A program made the translations under genes and the position numbers. This document shows, in pieces, positions 39,303-48,597 of a stretch of 64,000 nt of DNA (position 1 is its first letter; each line of letters begins with the position of its first letter). Below the pieces are notes generated by a model that had not been told where the DNA came from, ran no database searches, and saw only the letters and a list, made by a program, of their open reading frames with translations. The stretch spans positions 62,001 to 126,000 of the forward strand of contig NZ_NXGB01000002.1 in assembly GCF_002850605.1 (NCBI RefSeq), in the 5' to 3' direction. Source of the DNA: Pasteurella oralis (GTDB lineage Bacteria; Pseudomonadota; Gammaproteobacteria; Enterobacterales; Pasteurellaceae).

Positions 39303-40193
39303 ATGATGGAAAAAATAAAGAATATTATTAAGGAAAAACTAGATCTGCCTATCTCATCGATATTACAAGTGTCTTTTTTAGGTGGGATGACCAATAAAAA
39401 TTATATTGTCAGTACGCAACAAGACAGCTATGTTGTAAGAATTCCGGGGGCGATGACTGAAAGTTTAATTATCCGAGATAATGAGGCTGTAAATAGTATT
39501 GCAATGTCTAAAGCTGGGTTTAATGTTGAAACTTGTTTTTTTGATGCAAAGTCAGGCATTAAAATTACTCAATATTTGTCAGAAAGTTGTACACTAGATC
39601 ATCAAAATGTTAAAACATTTTCTAATTTGAAACTTATTGCAGAGAAATTATATTTACTTCATCAATCCCCAATTAAATTGGCTAATCGATTTAATGTTTT
39701 TGAGGAATTTGATAAATATATCAATTTACTTAAAAATAAAGATGCTTTTTATCAATATAGTGAAAACATGCCAGAATTATTGGCTTTTTTCCAAATGATT
39801 AAAACTGATTTTTCTTACAATCAATCTTTTCTTGCTGTTTGCCATAATGATTTAGTTCCAGAAAATATCCTTTTAAAAGGAGAACAAGTTTATTTTATTG
39901 ATTGGGAGTATTCTGGTATGAATGATCCTATGTTTGATCTTGCTGCGTTCTTTTTAGAAGCGAAATTGAATAAAGCAGAACAAGATTTCTTTTTACAATG
40001 TTATTTCAAGAAACAAGAAGATATTGAAGAAGCATTAATGAAGATTGCTTTTTATCAATTTACTCAGGATGTTTTGTGGTTTGTTTGGACACTCGTGAAA
40101 GAAGAAAATGGAGAGTTCTTTGAAGGTTACGGTAAGAATCGTATTGAAAGAGCAATTGCTTTTATGAAAACTTGGAAAGCCCAAGAGGTGTAA
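39303..40193 (+). CDS. licA: Choline kinase LicA
   Basis: A 296-residue choline/ethanolamine kinase-like protein. The ATP-binding N-lobe begins FLGGMTNKNYIV; the catalytic loop is CHNDLVPENILL and the metal loop IDWEYSGMNDPMFDLA. It phosphorylates imported choline as the first cytoplasmic step of decorating lipooligosaccharide with phosphocholine. In H. influenzae, licA begins with long tetranucleotide repeats that switch it on and off; no such repeat is present at this start. The gene opens with two ATG codons. It is the first of five closely packed genes (licA-B-C-D-D2). Confidence 0.92.
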   Translation: MMEKIKNIIKEKLDLPISSILQVSFLGGMTNKNYIVSTQQDSYVVRIPGAMTESLIIRDNEAVNSIAMSKAGFNVETCFFDAKSGIKITQYLSESCTLDHQNVKTFSNLKLIAEKLYLLHQSPIKLANRFNVFEEFDKYINLLKNKDAFYQYSENMPELLAFFQMIKTDFSYNQSFLAVCHNDLVPENILLKGEQVYFIDWEYSGMNDPMFDLAAFFLEAKLNKAEQDFFLQCYFKKQEDIEEALMKIAFYQFTQDVLWFVWTLVKEENGEFFEGYGKNRIERAIAFMKTWKAQEV

Positions 40194-40196
40194 GTA

Positions 40197-41111
40197 ATGA
40201 CGACGAAATATTCTGGTTATCTTTGGGGCATTTTATCTGGGTTATTATGGGGGATTGCAGGTATTTTATATGAGATGTTAAATACAACTTATCCCTTTAC
40301 GACTTCTCTGACAATCATATTATCTTTGTTATTTGTTATAGAATTCTCAGCATTTATTTTTTGTTTTGTTTCACATTATAAATTGAATTTGTTTAAGGAA
40401 TGTGATTTCAAGAATAAACGTGTATTTTTAGGTGTCGTCGCTGGCGTTATTGGTGGGCCTATTGGTATGTTATGCTATTTACAAGCTATTCAATATATTG
40501 GTGTTGGGTATGCTGCACCGATATCTTCGGTCTATCCTGTTTTTGGTGCAATTCTGGCATTTTTATTTTTAAAAGACACTATGACTAAATTAGGCATACT
40601 AGGATTATGTTTGGCTATAGGTTGCACCATTTTACTAGGATTAGATGTCAATACGTCTCAGTTTTCACTTTTAGGTATTTTTTTGGCAATCGTTTGCGCT
40701 TTAAGTTGGGGAGGCGAAATTGTTATCTCATCTTATGTCATGCAATCTATTAACTCTTCTATTGCTTATTTTTTTAGACAACTTGGCTCCAGTATTGGCT
40801 ATTTTATTTTGCTTTGTTCTTTTGATGTGAAGTTTTTTGGTCTTATTGAATTTTTTAAAGATAAACAATTCTCACTTATTATCTTTTTAATTATTGTTTC
40901 TTCAATGACATCTTATTTCTTGTATTATAAGGCAATTTATTTAATTAAACCAATAAGAGCTATGATGTTGAATATTACTTATGGTTTTTGGATTATCCTT
41001 ATTGGTTTTATATTAAATAATACGAGTATTGATCTGATGACAGTTTTTCTTGTTGTCGGTGTTGTGTTAGGTGCAGGACTAACATTAAAAGATAAAAGGG
41101 AAAATGTATGA
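40197..41111 (+). CDS. licB: Choline permease LicB (EamA/DMT family)
   Basis: A 304-residue membrane protein with about ten transmembrane helices in two EamA repeats (the first with GGPIGMLCYLQAIQYIGVGYAAPISSVYPVFGAI). H. influenzae LicB is a high-affinity choline importer, and the gene order leaves little doubt here. It starts three bases after licA and overlaps licC by four. Confidence 0.92.
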   Translation: MTTKYSGYLWGILSGLLWGIAGILYEMLNTTYPFTTSLTIILSLLFVIEFSAFIFCFVSHYKLNLFKECDFKNKRVFLGVVAGVIGGPIGMLCYLQAIQYIGVGYAAPISSVYPVFGAILAFLFLKDTMTKLGILGLCLAIGCTILLGLDVNTSQFSLLGIFLAIVCALSWGGEIVISSYVMQSINSSIAYFFRQLGSSIGYFILLCSFDVKFFGLIEFFKDKQFSLIIFLIIVSSMTSYFLYYKAIYLIKPIRAMMLNITYGFWIILIGFILNNTSIDLMTVFLVVGVVLGAGLTLKDKRENV

Positions 41112-41803
41112 ATGCAATTATATTAGCGGCAGGTTTAGGGAGCCGTTTTAAAGATATTACAAAAAATACGCACAAGGCATTATTGCCTATTGATGGAATC
41201 CCAAATATAGAAAGAACGATTAAATATTTAAAACAAGCTAATATAAATGATATTTATATTGTGACAGGTCATTTATCTGACCAGTTTGACTATTTACATG
41301 ATAAATATGGCTGTTGTCTTTTATATAATGAAAAATATAAAGATTATAATAGTATTTATTCTTTTTTTACTGCACAGAATGCATTTTCTGATAGCTATGT
41401 TATTGATTCTGATGTAGTCTTATTTAGAAATATATTTTTGGATAAGCCTGAAATAAGTTGCTACTTTGTTGTAAAAAGACCTGAAAGTCAAGATAAAGAA
41501 TGGGTTCCTATTGTAAATGAGGAAGGAAAAATTATCAGAATAGATGTGACTAATGAGCCGTTGCCGAGCTTATTAGGCATCTCATATTGGGCAAAAAGTG
41601 ACAGCGATAAAATTAAAATAAAATTAAAGGAATATCTTCATCCTAATATTTTAAGCCAAAGTGTATTATATTGGGATAATATTCCAATGGAAATAATATC
41701 TGAATTAGATGTGAATACAGTTGAATTGTCAATATCCGATGGCTATGAAATGGATAACTTAATCCAATATAATTTCATTTTAAATAATTTAGTTGGTAAA
41801 TAA
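41108..41803 (+). CDS. licC: CTP:phosphocholine cytidylyltransferase LicC
   Basis: A 231-residue nucleotidyltransferase with the signature ILAAGLGSRFKDITKNTHKALLP and a metal-binding DSDVV at about residue 100. It makes CDP-choline, the donor for LicD. The ATG overlaps the licB stop (ATGA), and the stop is followed immediately by licD. Confidence 0.93.
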   Translation: MNAIILAAGLGSRFKDITKNTHKALLPIDGIPNIERTIKYLKQANINDIYIVTGHLSDQFDYLHDKYGCCLLYNEKYKDYNSIYSFFTAQNAFSDSYVIDSDVVLFRNIFLDKPEISCYFVVKRPESQDKEWVPIVNEEGKIIRIDVTNEPLPSLLGISYWAKSDSDKIKIKLKEYLHPNILSQSVLYWDNIPMEIISELDVNTVELSISDGYEMDNLIQYNFILNNLVGK

Positions 41804-41804
41804 T

Positions 41805-42611
41805 ATGAGAACAATAACACTTCGTGAACACCAATTGATCACTTTAGATATTTTAAAATACTTTAATAAAATTTGTATTAAACATAATATTAAATATTCA
41901 TTAGGTGGTGGCACATTAATTGGTGCAGTACGTCATAAAGGCTTTATTCCATGGGATGACGATATTGATGTATATATGTGTCGAGATGAATATGAAAAAT
42001 TTATTCAAGCTTGGGAAAGTTTAAATCATGAAAGATATAGATTGTCATTGGCTGAGAGAATTGATGGTGTATCTGTTGGTGAAACTACAAAAATTTATGA
42101 TTTGAAGACACATTTAGTGGAAACAAATGATGATGTTTATGGTATTTTTATTGATATTTTTGTTTGGGACGGTGTACCTGATGATCCTAAAGCGATTTTT
42201 TCAATAATGAAGAAACATAAAAGATTGAAAGCGCATTATTTTTCTATCGAAAAAAGAGAGAAAAAATATCAAAACTCAAAAATATTCAGCCATATTATTA
42301 ACGTTCTTAAATCTTATTTTTTTAATAAGATGATGGAGCATATCTATTCATTTCAAAAAAGATATCCTATTAAACAAGCAAATACTATAGCAATGGTATT
42401 ATTTGATTATAATAATTGGAAAAAAGCCTATATGCCTAAAGAATATTTCAATGATGTCATATATTTAGATTTTGAAGGCGATAAATATCCTGTTATGAAA
42501 GGCTATCATCAACATTTAACTGTGTACTATGGTGATTATATGCAGCTTCCACCAATAGAACAAAGAATACCGCACCATATCAAAGAAGTATATTTATTAG
42601 AAGAAATATAG
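41805..42611 (+). CDS. licD: Phosphocholine transferase LicD, copy 1
   Basis: A 268-residue LicD-family transferase from the ATG at 41805 (MRTITLREHQLI); a TTG four codons upstream, inside licC, is less likely. The N-terminal GGGTLIGAVRHKGFIPWDDDIDVYM supplies the nucleotidyltransferase-fold glycine loop and metal-binding acidic cluster. It transfers phosphocholine from CDP-choline to a lipooligosaccharide sugar; LicD alleles differ in acceptor. It is followed six bases later by a close paralogue. Confidence 0.92.
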   Translation: MRTITLREHQLITLDILKYFNKICIKHNIKYSLGGGTLIGAVRHKGFIPWDDDIDVYMCRDEYEKFIQAWESLNHERYRLSLAERIDGVSVGETTKIYDLKTHLVETNDDVYGIFIDIFVWDGVPDDPKAIFSIMKKHKRLKAHYFSIEKREKKYQNSKIFSHIINVLKSYFFNKMMEHIYSFQKRYPIKQANTIAMVLFDYNNWKKAYMPKEYFNDVIYLDFEGDKYPVMKGYHQHLTVYYGDYMQLPPIEQRIPHHIKEVYLLEEI

Positions 42612-42617
42612 GTTTTT

Positions 42618-43418
42618 ATGCAAAAGATTACTTTACGTGAACATCAATTAATCGCGTTAGACATTTTAAAATACTTTAATCAAATTTGTTTATCACATGG
42701 TATCAAGTACTCTTTGGGAGGAGGGACGCTAATTGGTGCTGTACGTCATCAAGGGTTTATTCCATGGGATGATGACATTGATGTGTATATGTGTCGAGAT
42801 GAATATGAGAGATTTGTTCAAGCATGGGAACAGCAACAACATGCTAAATATGATTTGTCTCTTGCGGAGCGTATTGACGGAATGATGCCTGGAGAAATGA
42901 CAAAAATTTTTGATAAAGAAACTCGTTTGATTGATACGAAAGGCAGAACTACGGGCATTTTTATTGATATTTTTATTTGGGATGGTGTCCCAAATGATTC
43001 ATATATTCTTTATCACGCAATGAAAAGACATCGCCGTCTTAAACTCAGGTTTTCTTCTTGCCGTAAAAGATGGTATCGCGCGAGGGAGAATACTTTTATG
43101 AGAGCTATTTTTTCTAAATTGTCTCATTATTTTTTTAATAAGATGATGTCGCACTTAAAGCAATTTCAAGAAAAATACCCTATTAATAAATCAGATTATA
43201 TAGGATTGTTTTTATCGGATTATGGTGGTTGGCAAAAATCATATATGCTAAAAGAATATTTTTCGGATGTAGTCTATTTGGATTTTGAGGGAGAAAAACT
43301 TCCTGTTATGAATGGGTATCATGAGCATTTAACGCTGTATTACGGTGATTATATGCAACTTCCTCCATTACATGAGCAGAAACCACACCATACTTTTGAA
43401 GCTTATCGTTTGAATTAG
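42618..43418 (+). CDS. licD: Phosphocholine transferase LicD, copy 2
   Basis: A 266-residue second LicD. By eye it matches copy 1 at most positions over residues 1-145 (MQKITLREHQLIALDILKYF...) and again at the C-terminus (HLTLYYGDYMQLPP), while residues about 150-185 differ strongly and are richer in Arg (RRLKLRFSSCRKRWYRAREN). That pattern fits duplication followed by change in an acceptor-recognition region. All catalytic acidic residues are kept. It ends the operon; a terminator follows. Confidence 0.9.
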   Translation: MQKITLREHQLIALDILKYFNQICLSHGIKYSLGGGTLIGAVRHQGFIPWDDDIDVYMCRDEYERFVQAWEQQQHAKYDLSLAERIDGMMPGEMTKIFDKETRLIDTKGRTTGIFIDIFIWDGVPNDSYILYHAMKRHRRLKLRFSSCRKRWYRARENTFMRAIFSKLSHYFFNKMMSHLKQFQEKYPINKSDYIGLFLSDYGGWQKSYMLKEYFSDVVYLDFEGEKLPVMNGYHEHLTLYYGDYMQLPPLHEQKPHHTFEAYRLN

Positions 43419-43462
43419 TATTTTGTATACCTGATTTTACAATAGATACAATAAAGATATTG

Positions 43463-43491
43463 AGCTCTGTATTATGCAGAGCTTAATTTTT
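43463..43491 (+). terminator. Terminator of the lic operon
   Basis: AGCTCTG (43463-43469) pairs with CAGAGCT (43477-43483), followed by TAATTTTTC. Confidence 0.8.
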
Positions 43492-43650
43492 CTAAAACGT
43501 TTGATAGATTGATGAGTTAAATAAATCGTATATTACCTCAGGTATGAGGTATTTGTTGTTTATATTTAGTTGTATTTATATTGTGAAAATGGACACAATA
43601 TAAGTAAAATTTTTAAAATTGAGACCGCACTTTCGGGATATTTTTCGCTA

Positions 43651-44451
43651 TTATTTACCCAAATGGACGATTAGCATATAAGCAGCGATGACTAGCAAAA
43701 TGAAGCCAAGTAGTTTTCTCGCTAAATCAGGCTTGAGAATACCGCGAATTTTCATTGATAAAAAGCTAGTTACAAAAGAACTTAATACAACGAGCGTAAC
43801 GACTGAAAAATTAACATAACCTATTTGCCAGCCGTAATCGAGATGAAATGGTGGGGTTTTAGATAAATAACCATAAAGGCTGCCTAAGCCACCAATAACC
43901 ATCATGTAATTAGTGTAAGGCGCGATTTGATAAGGTTTTACGCTACGAAGTTGTCCAATTAATGGTGCCATGATTGAACCGCCACCAATACCTGTCATAC
44001 CTGCAACGCTACCGCCAAATAAACATAAAATTGCGCCTTTTAAGCTATCATTGCTGGTTACAGTCGTATTATCAACAACAGCTTTATGAAAAATAGTACG
44101 TAATGCGAGTAGGCTGAGAGTGATCACAAAAACACCAATAATAATATTATCATGTAGATGAAAGCTGGCTTCAAAACCCAGTTGTACACCGATAATCATA
44201 CCTAAAGACCATAGCAACATTGATTTAATATTGATTTGAATTTTTTGTTTATAAAAATAAGTTAAATTAATTAATGCAGAGCCAATAACAATAGTGAGTG
44301 ATGTAGCAGCAACCATTTGTAATGGAAAGTCTGGAAAGAGAGTGTAGAGAATTGGTACCATTAGCACGCCACCACCAATACCAAAGATAGCAGACATAAG
44401 GTTTGTGAGCATACCACAAAATATCAAGATGATGATCAGTTGTAAATCCAT
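43651..44451 (-). CDS. TSUP-family anion exporter (TauE/SafE)
   Basis: A 266-residue membrane protein with about eight transmembrane helices in two related halves, each with the family motif: FGIGGGVLMVPIL near the N-terminus and MTGIGGGSIMAPLIG in the middle. TSUP proteins export or import sulfite, sulfoacetate and similar sulfur or organic anions. It is divergent from the symporter-sulfatase genes, across a 225-base control region, so it may dispose of the sulfur anion released by that pathway; this is inference from position. Confidence 0.88.
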   Translation of the reverse strand: MDLQLIIILIFCGMLTNLMSAIFGIGGGVLMVPILYTLFPDFPLQMVAATSLTIVIGSALINLTYFYKQKIQINIKSMLLWSLGMIIGVQLGFEASFHLHDNIIIGVFVITLSLLALRTIFHKAVVDNTTVTSNDSLKGAILCLFGGSVAGMTGIGGGSIMAPLIGQLRSVKPYQIAPYTNYMMVIGGLGSLYGYLSKTPPFHLDYGWQIGYVNFSVVTLVVLSSFVTSFLSMKIRGILKPDLARKLLGFILLVIAAYMLIVHLGK

Positions 44452-44552
44452 AACAAAAAACCCCGTAATTTTTGTGTATTATGTCCTAAGATAGATTCAA
44501 TACATTATGATCATGCTCATATTTTTAAAAAATTCTTATTTCTTATTTAATC

Positions 44553-44568
44553 TGTGATCCATCTCACG
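44553..44568 (+). promoter_or_regulatory. CRP site in the TSUP/symporter control region
   Basis: TGTGATCCATCTCACG differs from the CRP consensus TGTGA-N6-TCACA by one base. It lies about 110 bases before the symporter ATG and about 100 before the divergent TSUP ATG, so cAMP-CRP could activate either side. Confidence 0.8.
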
Positions 44569-44575
44569 GCAACTA

Positions 44576-44591
44576 TATGATGATCATCATA
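44576..44591. promoter_or_regulatory. 16-bp perfect palindrome, FNR-like
   Basis: TATGATGATCATCATA is a perfect palindrome. Its core ATGAT-GATC-ATCAT differs from the FNR consensus TTGAT-N4-ATCAA only at the outer base of each half. It may bind FNR or the Crp/Fnr-family regulator encoded at 47981-48577. It sits eight bases from the CRP site. Confidence 0.6.
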
Positions 44592-44676
44592 ATTTTTTGT
44601 CTCCCTGTGTATTATGCTAAATATGTATCTGATTTAGATGCTTTTCGTTTAGATTAAATATATAGGGGATAATAAT

Positions 44677-46356
44677 ATGTTCATCACAATAATCAGCTTT
44701 CTTATAGTCACAGGTATTGTGGCGTTTATTTCATGGAAAAAAACAAAAGATGATGATTTGACTACATCTAAGGGATATTTCTTAGCTGGACGAGGATTAA
44801 GTGGTCTAGTGATTGGCTGTTCAATGGTATTGACATCACTTTCTACAGAGCAATTAATTGGTGTTAATGCCGTATCTTATAAAGGTAACTTTTCAATTAT
44901 TGCTTGGACAGTACAGTCTGTGATTCCATTGTGTTTCTTAGCACTTTATTTGTTACCGAAATATATTAAAAATGGTTACACCACAATCCCAGAATTTTTT
45001 GAGAATCGTTTTGACCGCCAAACGCGTTTAATCATGTCAACGTTATTCTTAGTATTCTATCTATTCATTGTTATTCCTACCGCGCTTTATACTGGTGCGA
45101 TTGCATTTAATAAAATTTTTAATTTAGAAACTGTATTTGGTATTACCTATGGTCAATCAATTGTTTATACCGTGATTGCAATTGGTATTGTTGGGGCGAT
45201 TTATGCGATCTTTGGTGGATTAAAAGCGGTTGCAGTATCTGATACGCTAAATGCAGTTATTTTAGTGATTGGTGCGTTATTAGTTCCTATTTTTGCCTTA
45301 GCACATTTAGGTGATGGTAGTATTTCTGAAGGCTTTAAAACAATTACAACGACACATGTCGAGAAATTTAATGCAATTGGTAGTGCAACAGACGCCGTAC
45401 CATGGCCAGCTATGTTTACCGGTATTTTAATTGTCAATTTCTTCTACTGGACGACTAACCAAGCAATTGTACAACGTGCATTAGGCGCAAGAGATTTAAA
45501 ATCAGGTCAAAAAGGTATCTTAATTGCTGCATTATTCCTATTAACTTTGCCTGTTATCCTGAATTTACCGGGATTATTAAGTTTCCATATTCTTGGTGAT
45601 GGCCTAAATCCAATTGATACATCTTATCCAGCATTAGTCAATAAAGTATTACCAACGTTCTTACAAGGGTTCTTCATCGCGGCATTATTTGGTGCAATTT
45701 TAAGTACATTTAACTCTTTCCTAAACTCTGCTGCAACAATTTACTGTAAAGATTTACTGCCATCAATCAGCAGTAAAACTTGGTCAGATAAAGAACTGAT
45801 TTTACATGCGAAAAAAGTATCTGCCGTAATGGCGATTTTAACAATGATCATTGGTCCATTACTTATGTTTGGTACTGATGGTATCTTCTTGTTAACTAAG
45901 CGTTTTGCTGGTTTTGTCAATATTCCTATCGTTGCATTATTTGCTGTCGGCTTATTTAATAAAACAGTTTCAGGTTTAGCTGCACGTATTGCTTTACTTT
46001 TACACGTTGTTTTATATTTCTCAATCGTCTGGGTATTCAAAGTTAAAGTGAACTTTGTTTATGTCATGGCCGCATTATTTGTGTTTGATGTTGTTGTGAT
46101 GCTTGTGTTAGGTAAATTCTTCAGACGTGAACCATACGAAGAAAGCAAAGAAAATAAAGAAGGTGTGGATTTAACTAATTGGGAATATGCCCCTGTTACG
46201 GTTGCCTCTTTAGTTCTTGGTTTAATCACATTATATACTTTATTATCACCATTAGGCTTAGCTTCACCAGCAGGTCAACCATTGTTGGTATTAGGCATTT
46301 ATGCGGTGTTACAATTAATCATCTTATTCGTGATGCGTAAAAAAGAGGCTAAATAA
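44677..46356 (+). CDS. Sodium:solute symporter (SSS family, YidK-like)
   Basis: A 559-residue inner-membrane symporter with about 13-14 helices. Conserved SSS features include [31 protein letters not shown] near the N-terminus and [14 protein letters not shown] in the middle. The sequence resembles E. coli YidK, whose neighbour yidJ is a sulfatase. The stop overlaps the sulfatase ATG by one base (TAATG), so transporter and sulfatase are coupled. A sulfated or phosphorylated sugar is a reasonable substrate, but this is inferred from the neighbour. Confidence 0.9.
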   Translation: MFITIISFLIVTGIVAFISWKKTKDDDLTTSKGYFLAGRGLSGLVIGCSMVLTSLSTEQLIGVNAVSYKGNFSIIAWTVQSVIPLCFLALYLLPKYIKNGYTTIPEFFENRFDRQTRLIMSTLFLVFYLFIVIPTALYTGAIAFNKIFNLETVFGITYGQSIVYTVIAIGIVGAIYAIFGGLKAVAVSDTLNAVILVIGALLVPIFALAHLGDGSISEGFKTITTTHVEKFNAIGSATDAVPWPAMFTGILIVNFFYWTTNQAIVQRALGARDLKSGQKGILIAALFLLTLPVILNLPGLLSFHILGDGLNPIDTSYPALVNKVLPTFLQGFFIAALFGAILSTFNSFLNSAATIYCKDLLPSISSKTWSDKELILHAKKVSAVMAILTMIIGPLLMFGTDGIFLLTKRFAGFVNIPIVALFAVGLFNKTVSGLAARIALLLHVVLYFSIVWVFKVKVNFVYVMAALFVFDVVVMLVLGKFFRREPYEESKENKEGVDLTNWEYAPVTVASLVLGLITLYTLLSPLGLASPAGQPLLVLGIYAVLQLIILFVMRKKEAK

Positions 46357-47801
46357 TGAATATTATTTACATTTTATTAGATCAAGTGAGAAAGGACATG
46401 CTTGGTGCTTATGGGCACCAAGTTGTTAAAACACCGAATATTGATCGTTTAGCACAAGATGGCATTCGCTTTAATAATGCATTTACGCCAGCTTCTGTTT
46501 GTGGACCTGCACGTACGTCATTATTTACTGGCTTGATGCCATCTTCACATGGCATTATTAAAAATGGTGAAAAAGGCGGTACTGGCGAAATTAGCCAGCA
46601 AGCCCCAAATATCGCTAAATTAGCAGGCTATAATACTTACGTAGTAGGGAAATGGCATGTAGGAACAAAATCAGTGCCAGAAGATTATGGTATTAAAGGT
46701 CATAACTTTGATGGTTACGGTTATCCAGGCAGCGGTGTTTATAAAAATCTTGTATTTAATCAACCACCAACACATTCTAATCGTTATAAAGCGTGGTTAG
46801 AAGAAAAAGGCTTTGAGATCCCAGAAGTGAGCCACGCTTATTTTGGTGATAATCCTCATCTACGTGTACAAGAGCTTTGTGGTTTTTTATCTGGTTCAAA
46901 AGAGCAAACGATTCCTTATTTCATTATTGATGAAGCCAAGAAGTATATTCAGGAATCGTTAGATGAAAAGAAACCATTCTTTACTTGGATTAACTTTTGG
47001 GGACCACATACACCTTGTATTGTCCCCGAACCTTATTATTCGATGTACAGTAAAGATGACGTAGTGTTAGATGAAAGCTTTTTTAAACCACTTGAAGGAA
47101 AACCAGGTCACTTCCGCACAATTTCTAAAATGTGGGGAATGTGGGAAGCAAGTGAAGAGCATTGGAAAGAAGTAATTACGAAATTCTGGGGGTACATTAC
47201 CTTGATTGATGATGCCATTGGGGAATTATTTACTTTCTTAGAGCAACATGATTTATATGAGAGTACTTTCCTCGTTGCAACGGCAGACCATGGTGATGCA
47301 ATGGGCGCTCATCGTATGATAGAAAAAGGGGAGTTCATGTTTGATACGACCTATAATATCCCGATGATTGTCAAAGATCCAAAATCTGATCGAGTGAATC
47401 AAGTTGATGACAATTTAGTCTATCTGCATGATTTAACCTCAACAGTATATGATATTGCACAGCAAGATATTCCAAGTGAATTTGAAGGGGAAACCTTATT
47501 ACCTATTACACGTGCTCATCAACAAAATGATCGTAAAGGTATTCTGGCACAGTTAGCAGGGCATTTTGTTTATTTTGAGCAACGTATGTGGCGTCGCAAA
47601 GATTATAAATTAGTATTTAACGCAACGGATATTTGTGAGTTGTATGATGTACGCAATGATCCTGAGGAAATGCATAATTTATTCTATGATGAACGTTATC
47701 ATAACGTCAAAAAAGAAATGCTCGAAGAAATGCGAGTCGAAATGAAGCGATTAGGCGACCCATTAGAAAACTGGGTGTATCGTATCATTGATGAAATCTA
47801 A
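46356..47801 (+). CDS. Cytoplasmic Cys-type sulfatase (or related phosphonate/phosphodiester hydrolase)
   Basis: A 481-residue alkaline-phosphatase-superfamily hydrolase. The N-terminal metal Asp is in LLDQVRKDML (Asp9), and the formylglycine site is Cys49 in CGPAR (C-x-P-x-R), followed by TSLFTG. Other metal and substrate residues are in GKWH and TADHGDAMGAH. The cysteine-type site needs oxidation to formylglycine, and the maturase two genes downstream can do this. There is no signal peptide, so it acts in the cytoplasm on an imported substrate. The CGPAR-x-SL-TG block also occurs in phosphonate monoester hydrolases/phosphodiesterases, so the hydrolysed group could be phosphate-linked instead. 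It is coupled to the symporter. Confidence 0.88.
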   Translation: MNIIYILLDQVRKDMLGAYGHQVVKTPNIDRLAQDGIRFNNAFTPASVCGPARTSLFTGLMPSSHGIIKNGEKGGTGEISQQAPNIAKLAGYNTYVVGKWHVGTKSVPEDYGIKGHNFDGYGYPGSGVYKNLVFNQPPTHSNRYKAWLEEKGFEIPEVSHAYFGDNPHLRVQELCGFLSGSKEQTIPYFIIDEAKKYIQESLDEKKPFFTWINFWGPHTPCIVPEPYYSMYSKDDVVLDESFFKPLEGKPGHFRTISKMWGMWEASEEHWKEVITKFWGYITLIDDAIGELFTFLEQHDLYESTFLVATADHGDAMGAHRMIEKGEFMFDTTYNIPMIVKDPKSDRVNQVDDNLVYLHDLTSTVYDIAQQDIPSEFEGETLLPITRAHQQNDRKGILAQLAGHFVYFEQRMWRRKDYKLVFNATDICELYDVRNDPEEMHNLFYDERYHNVKKEMLEEMRVEMKRLGDPLENWVYRIIDEI

Positions 47802-47980
47802 GATAAGAAAAGCAAAATTAGCTCGCCTTTCTACTTTGCACTCGCTTAACTAAGCTGTTAAGGTGAATATTAAATCTCTTTTCTGTATTTATTATTCACC
47901 TTATCATTTTAAAAACACCGCATCATAAAATAATAAAAAAGTTACCGCACTTTTAATCAATAAATATAAGAAGGAAAAGT

Positions 47981-48577
47981 ATGGATAATTCCCAAATTTT
48001 GCCCACTGCGTTACAGCATTGCCAATTGACTTATTTGCATCAGTTAGCTAAAGGTATGACGGTTTATCAACAAGGCGAGATCGCACAAGAGTTTTATTTT
48101 GTTAAACAAGGACTTGTTGGTTTATATCATACCCTTGATAATGGTAAAGAAAGTTTAGTGCGATTATATCGGCAAGGTGATTATTTTGGTTTTCGTACGC
48201 TATTTGGTTTAGGCGATAGCCGCTATCATTGTAATGCTAAAGTCTTAATTGAAGCTGAGATTATTCGTATTAAGCCAGAAAATATTGATCAATTCTTTTT
48301 ACATAATGCCGAGCTGAGTAAATTACTTTTACAAACCTTAGCGAATGAATTACGAGATGCAGAACAACGTTTGGCAAAAAGTGCTTATTTACGTACTTTA
48401 GATCGTGTTATTGATAGCCTGTGTTTCTTAACGACTAATTTCCCTTATTACAATTGGACATATCGTGAAATTGCAGAATATGCTGGTTGTGAAACAGAAA
48501 CCGCAATTCGTATTGCTAAAGCATTAAAACAAAATGGCTTGTTCACTGATTTTTTGCCAAATCATAAAGGAAAATAA
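47981..48577 (+). CDS. Crp/Fnr-family transcriptional regulator
   Basis: A 198-residue protein with an N-terminal cyclic-nucleotide-binding-type barrel (about 15-120: GMTVYQQGEIAQEFYFVKQGLVGLYH, RLYRQGDYFGFRTLFG), a dimer helix and a short C-terminal winged helix with recognition region YREIAEYAGCETETAIRIAKALKQNGLF. There are no N-terminal cysteines of an FNR-type cluster, so it is not an oxygen sensor of that kind. The HTH end is short for the family. It lies between the sulfatase and the maturase with site AAGGAA and is the obvious local regulator. An uptake signal lies upstream (47944-47952). Confidence 0.88.
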   Translation: MDNSQILPTALQHCQLTYLHQLAKGMTVYQQGEIAQEFYFVKQGLVGLYHTLDNGKESLVRLYRQGDYFGFRTLFGLGDSRYHCNAKVLIEAEIIRIKPENIDQFFLHNAELSKLLLQTLANELRDAEQRLAKSAYLRTLDRVIDSLCFLTTNFPYYNWTYREIAEYAGCETETAIRIAKALKQNGLFTDFLPNHKGK

Positions 48578-48597
48578 GGAGTATAAGGACAAAACAG

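Noticed and set aside
41793-41804. TTG start for licD copy 1
   Set aside because: The ATG at 41805 aligns with the start of copy 2 (MQKITLREHQ) and avoids overlap with licC.
45201-45437. Minus-strand ORF inside the symporter
   Set aside because: Shadow of a membrane-protein coding sequence, with no start signal.
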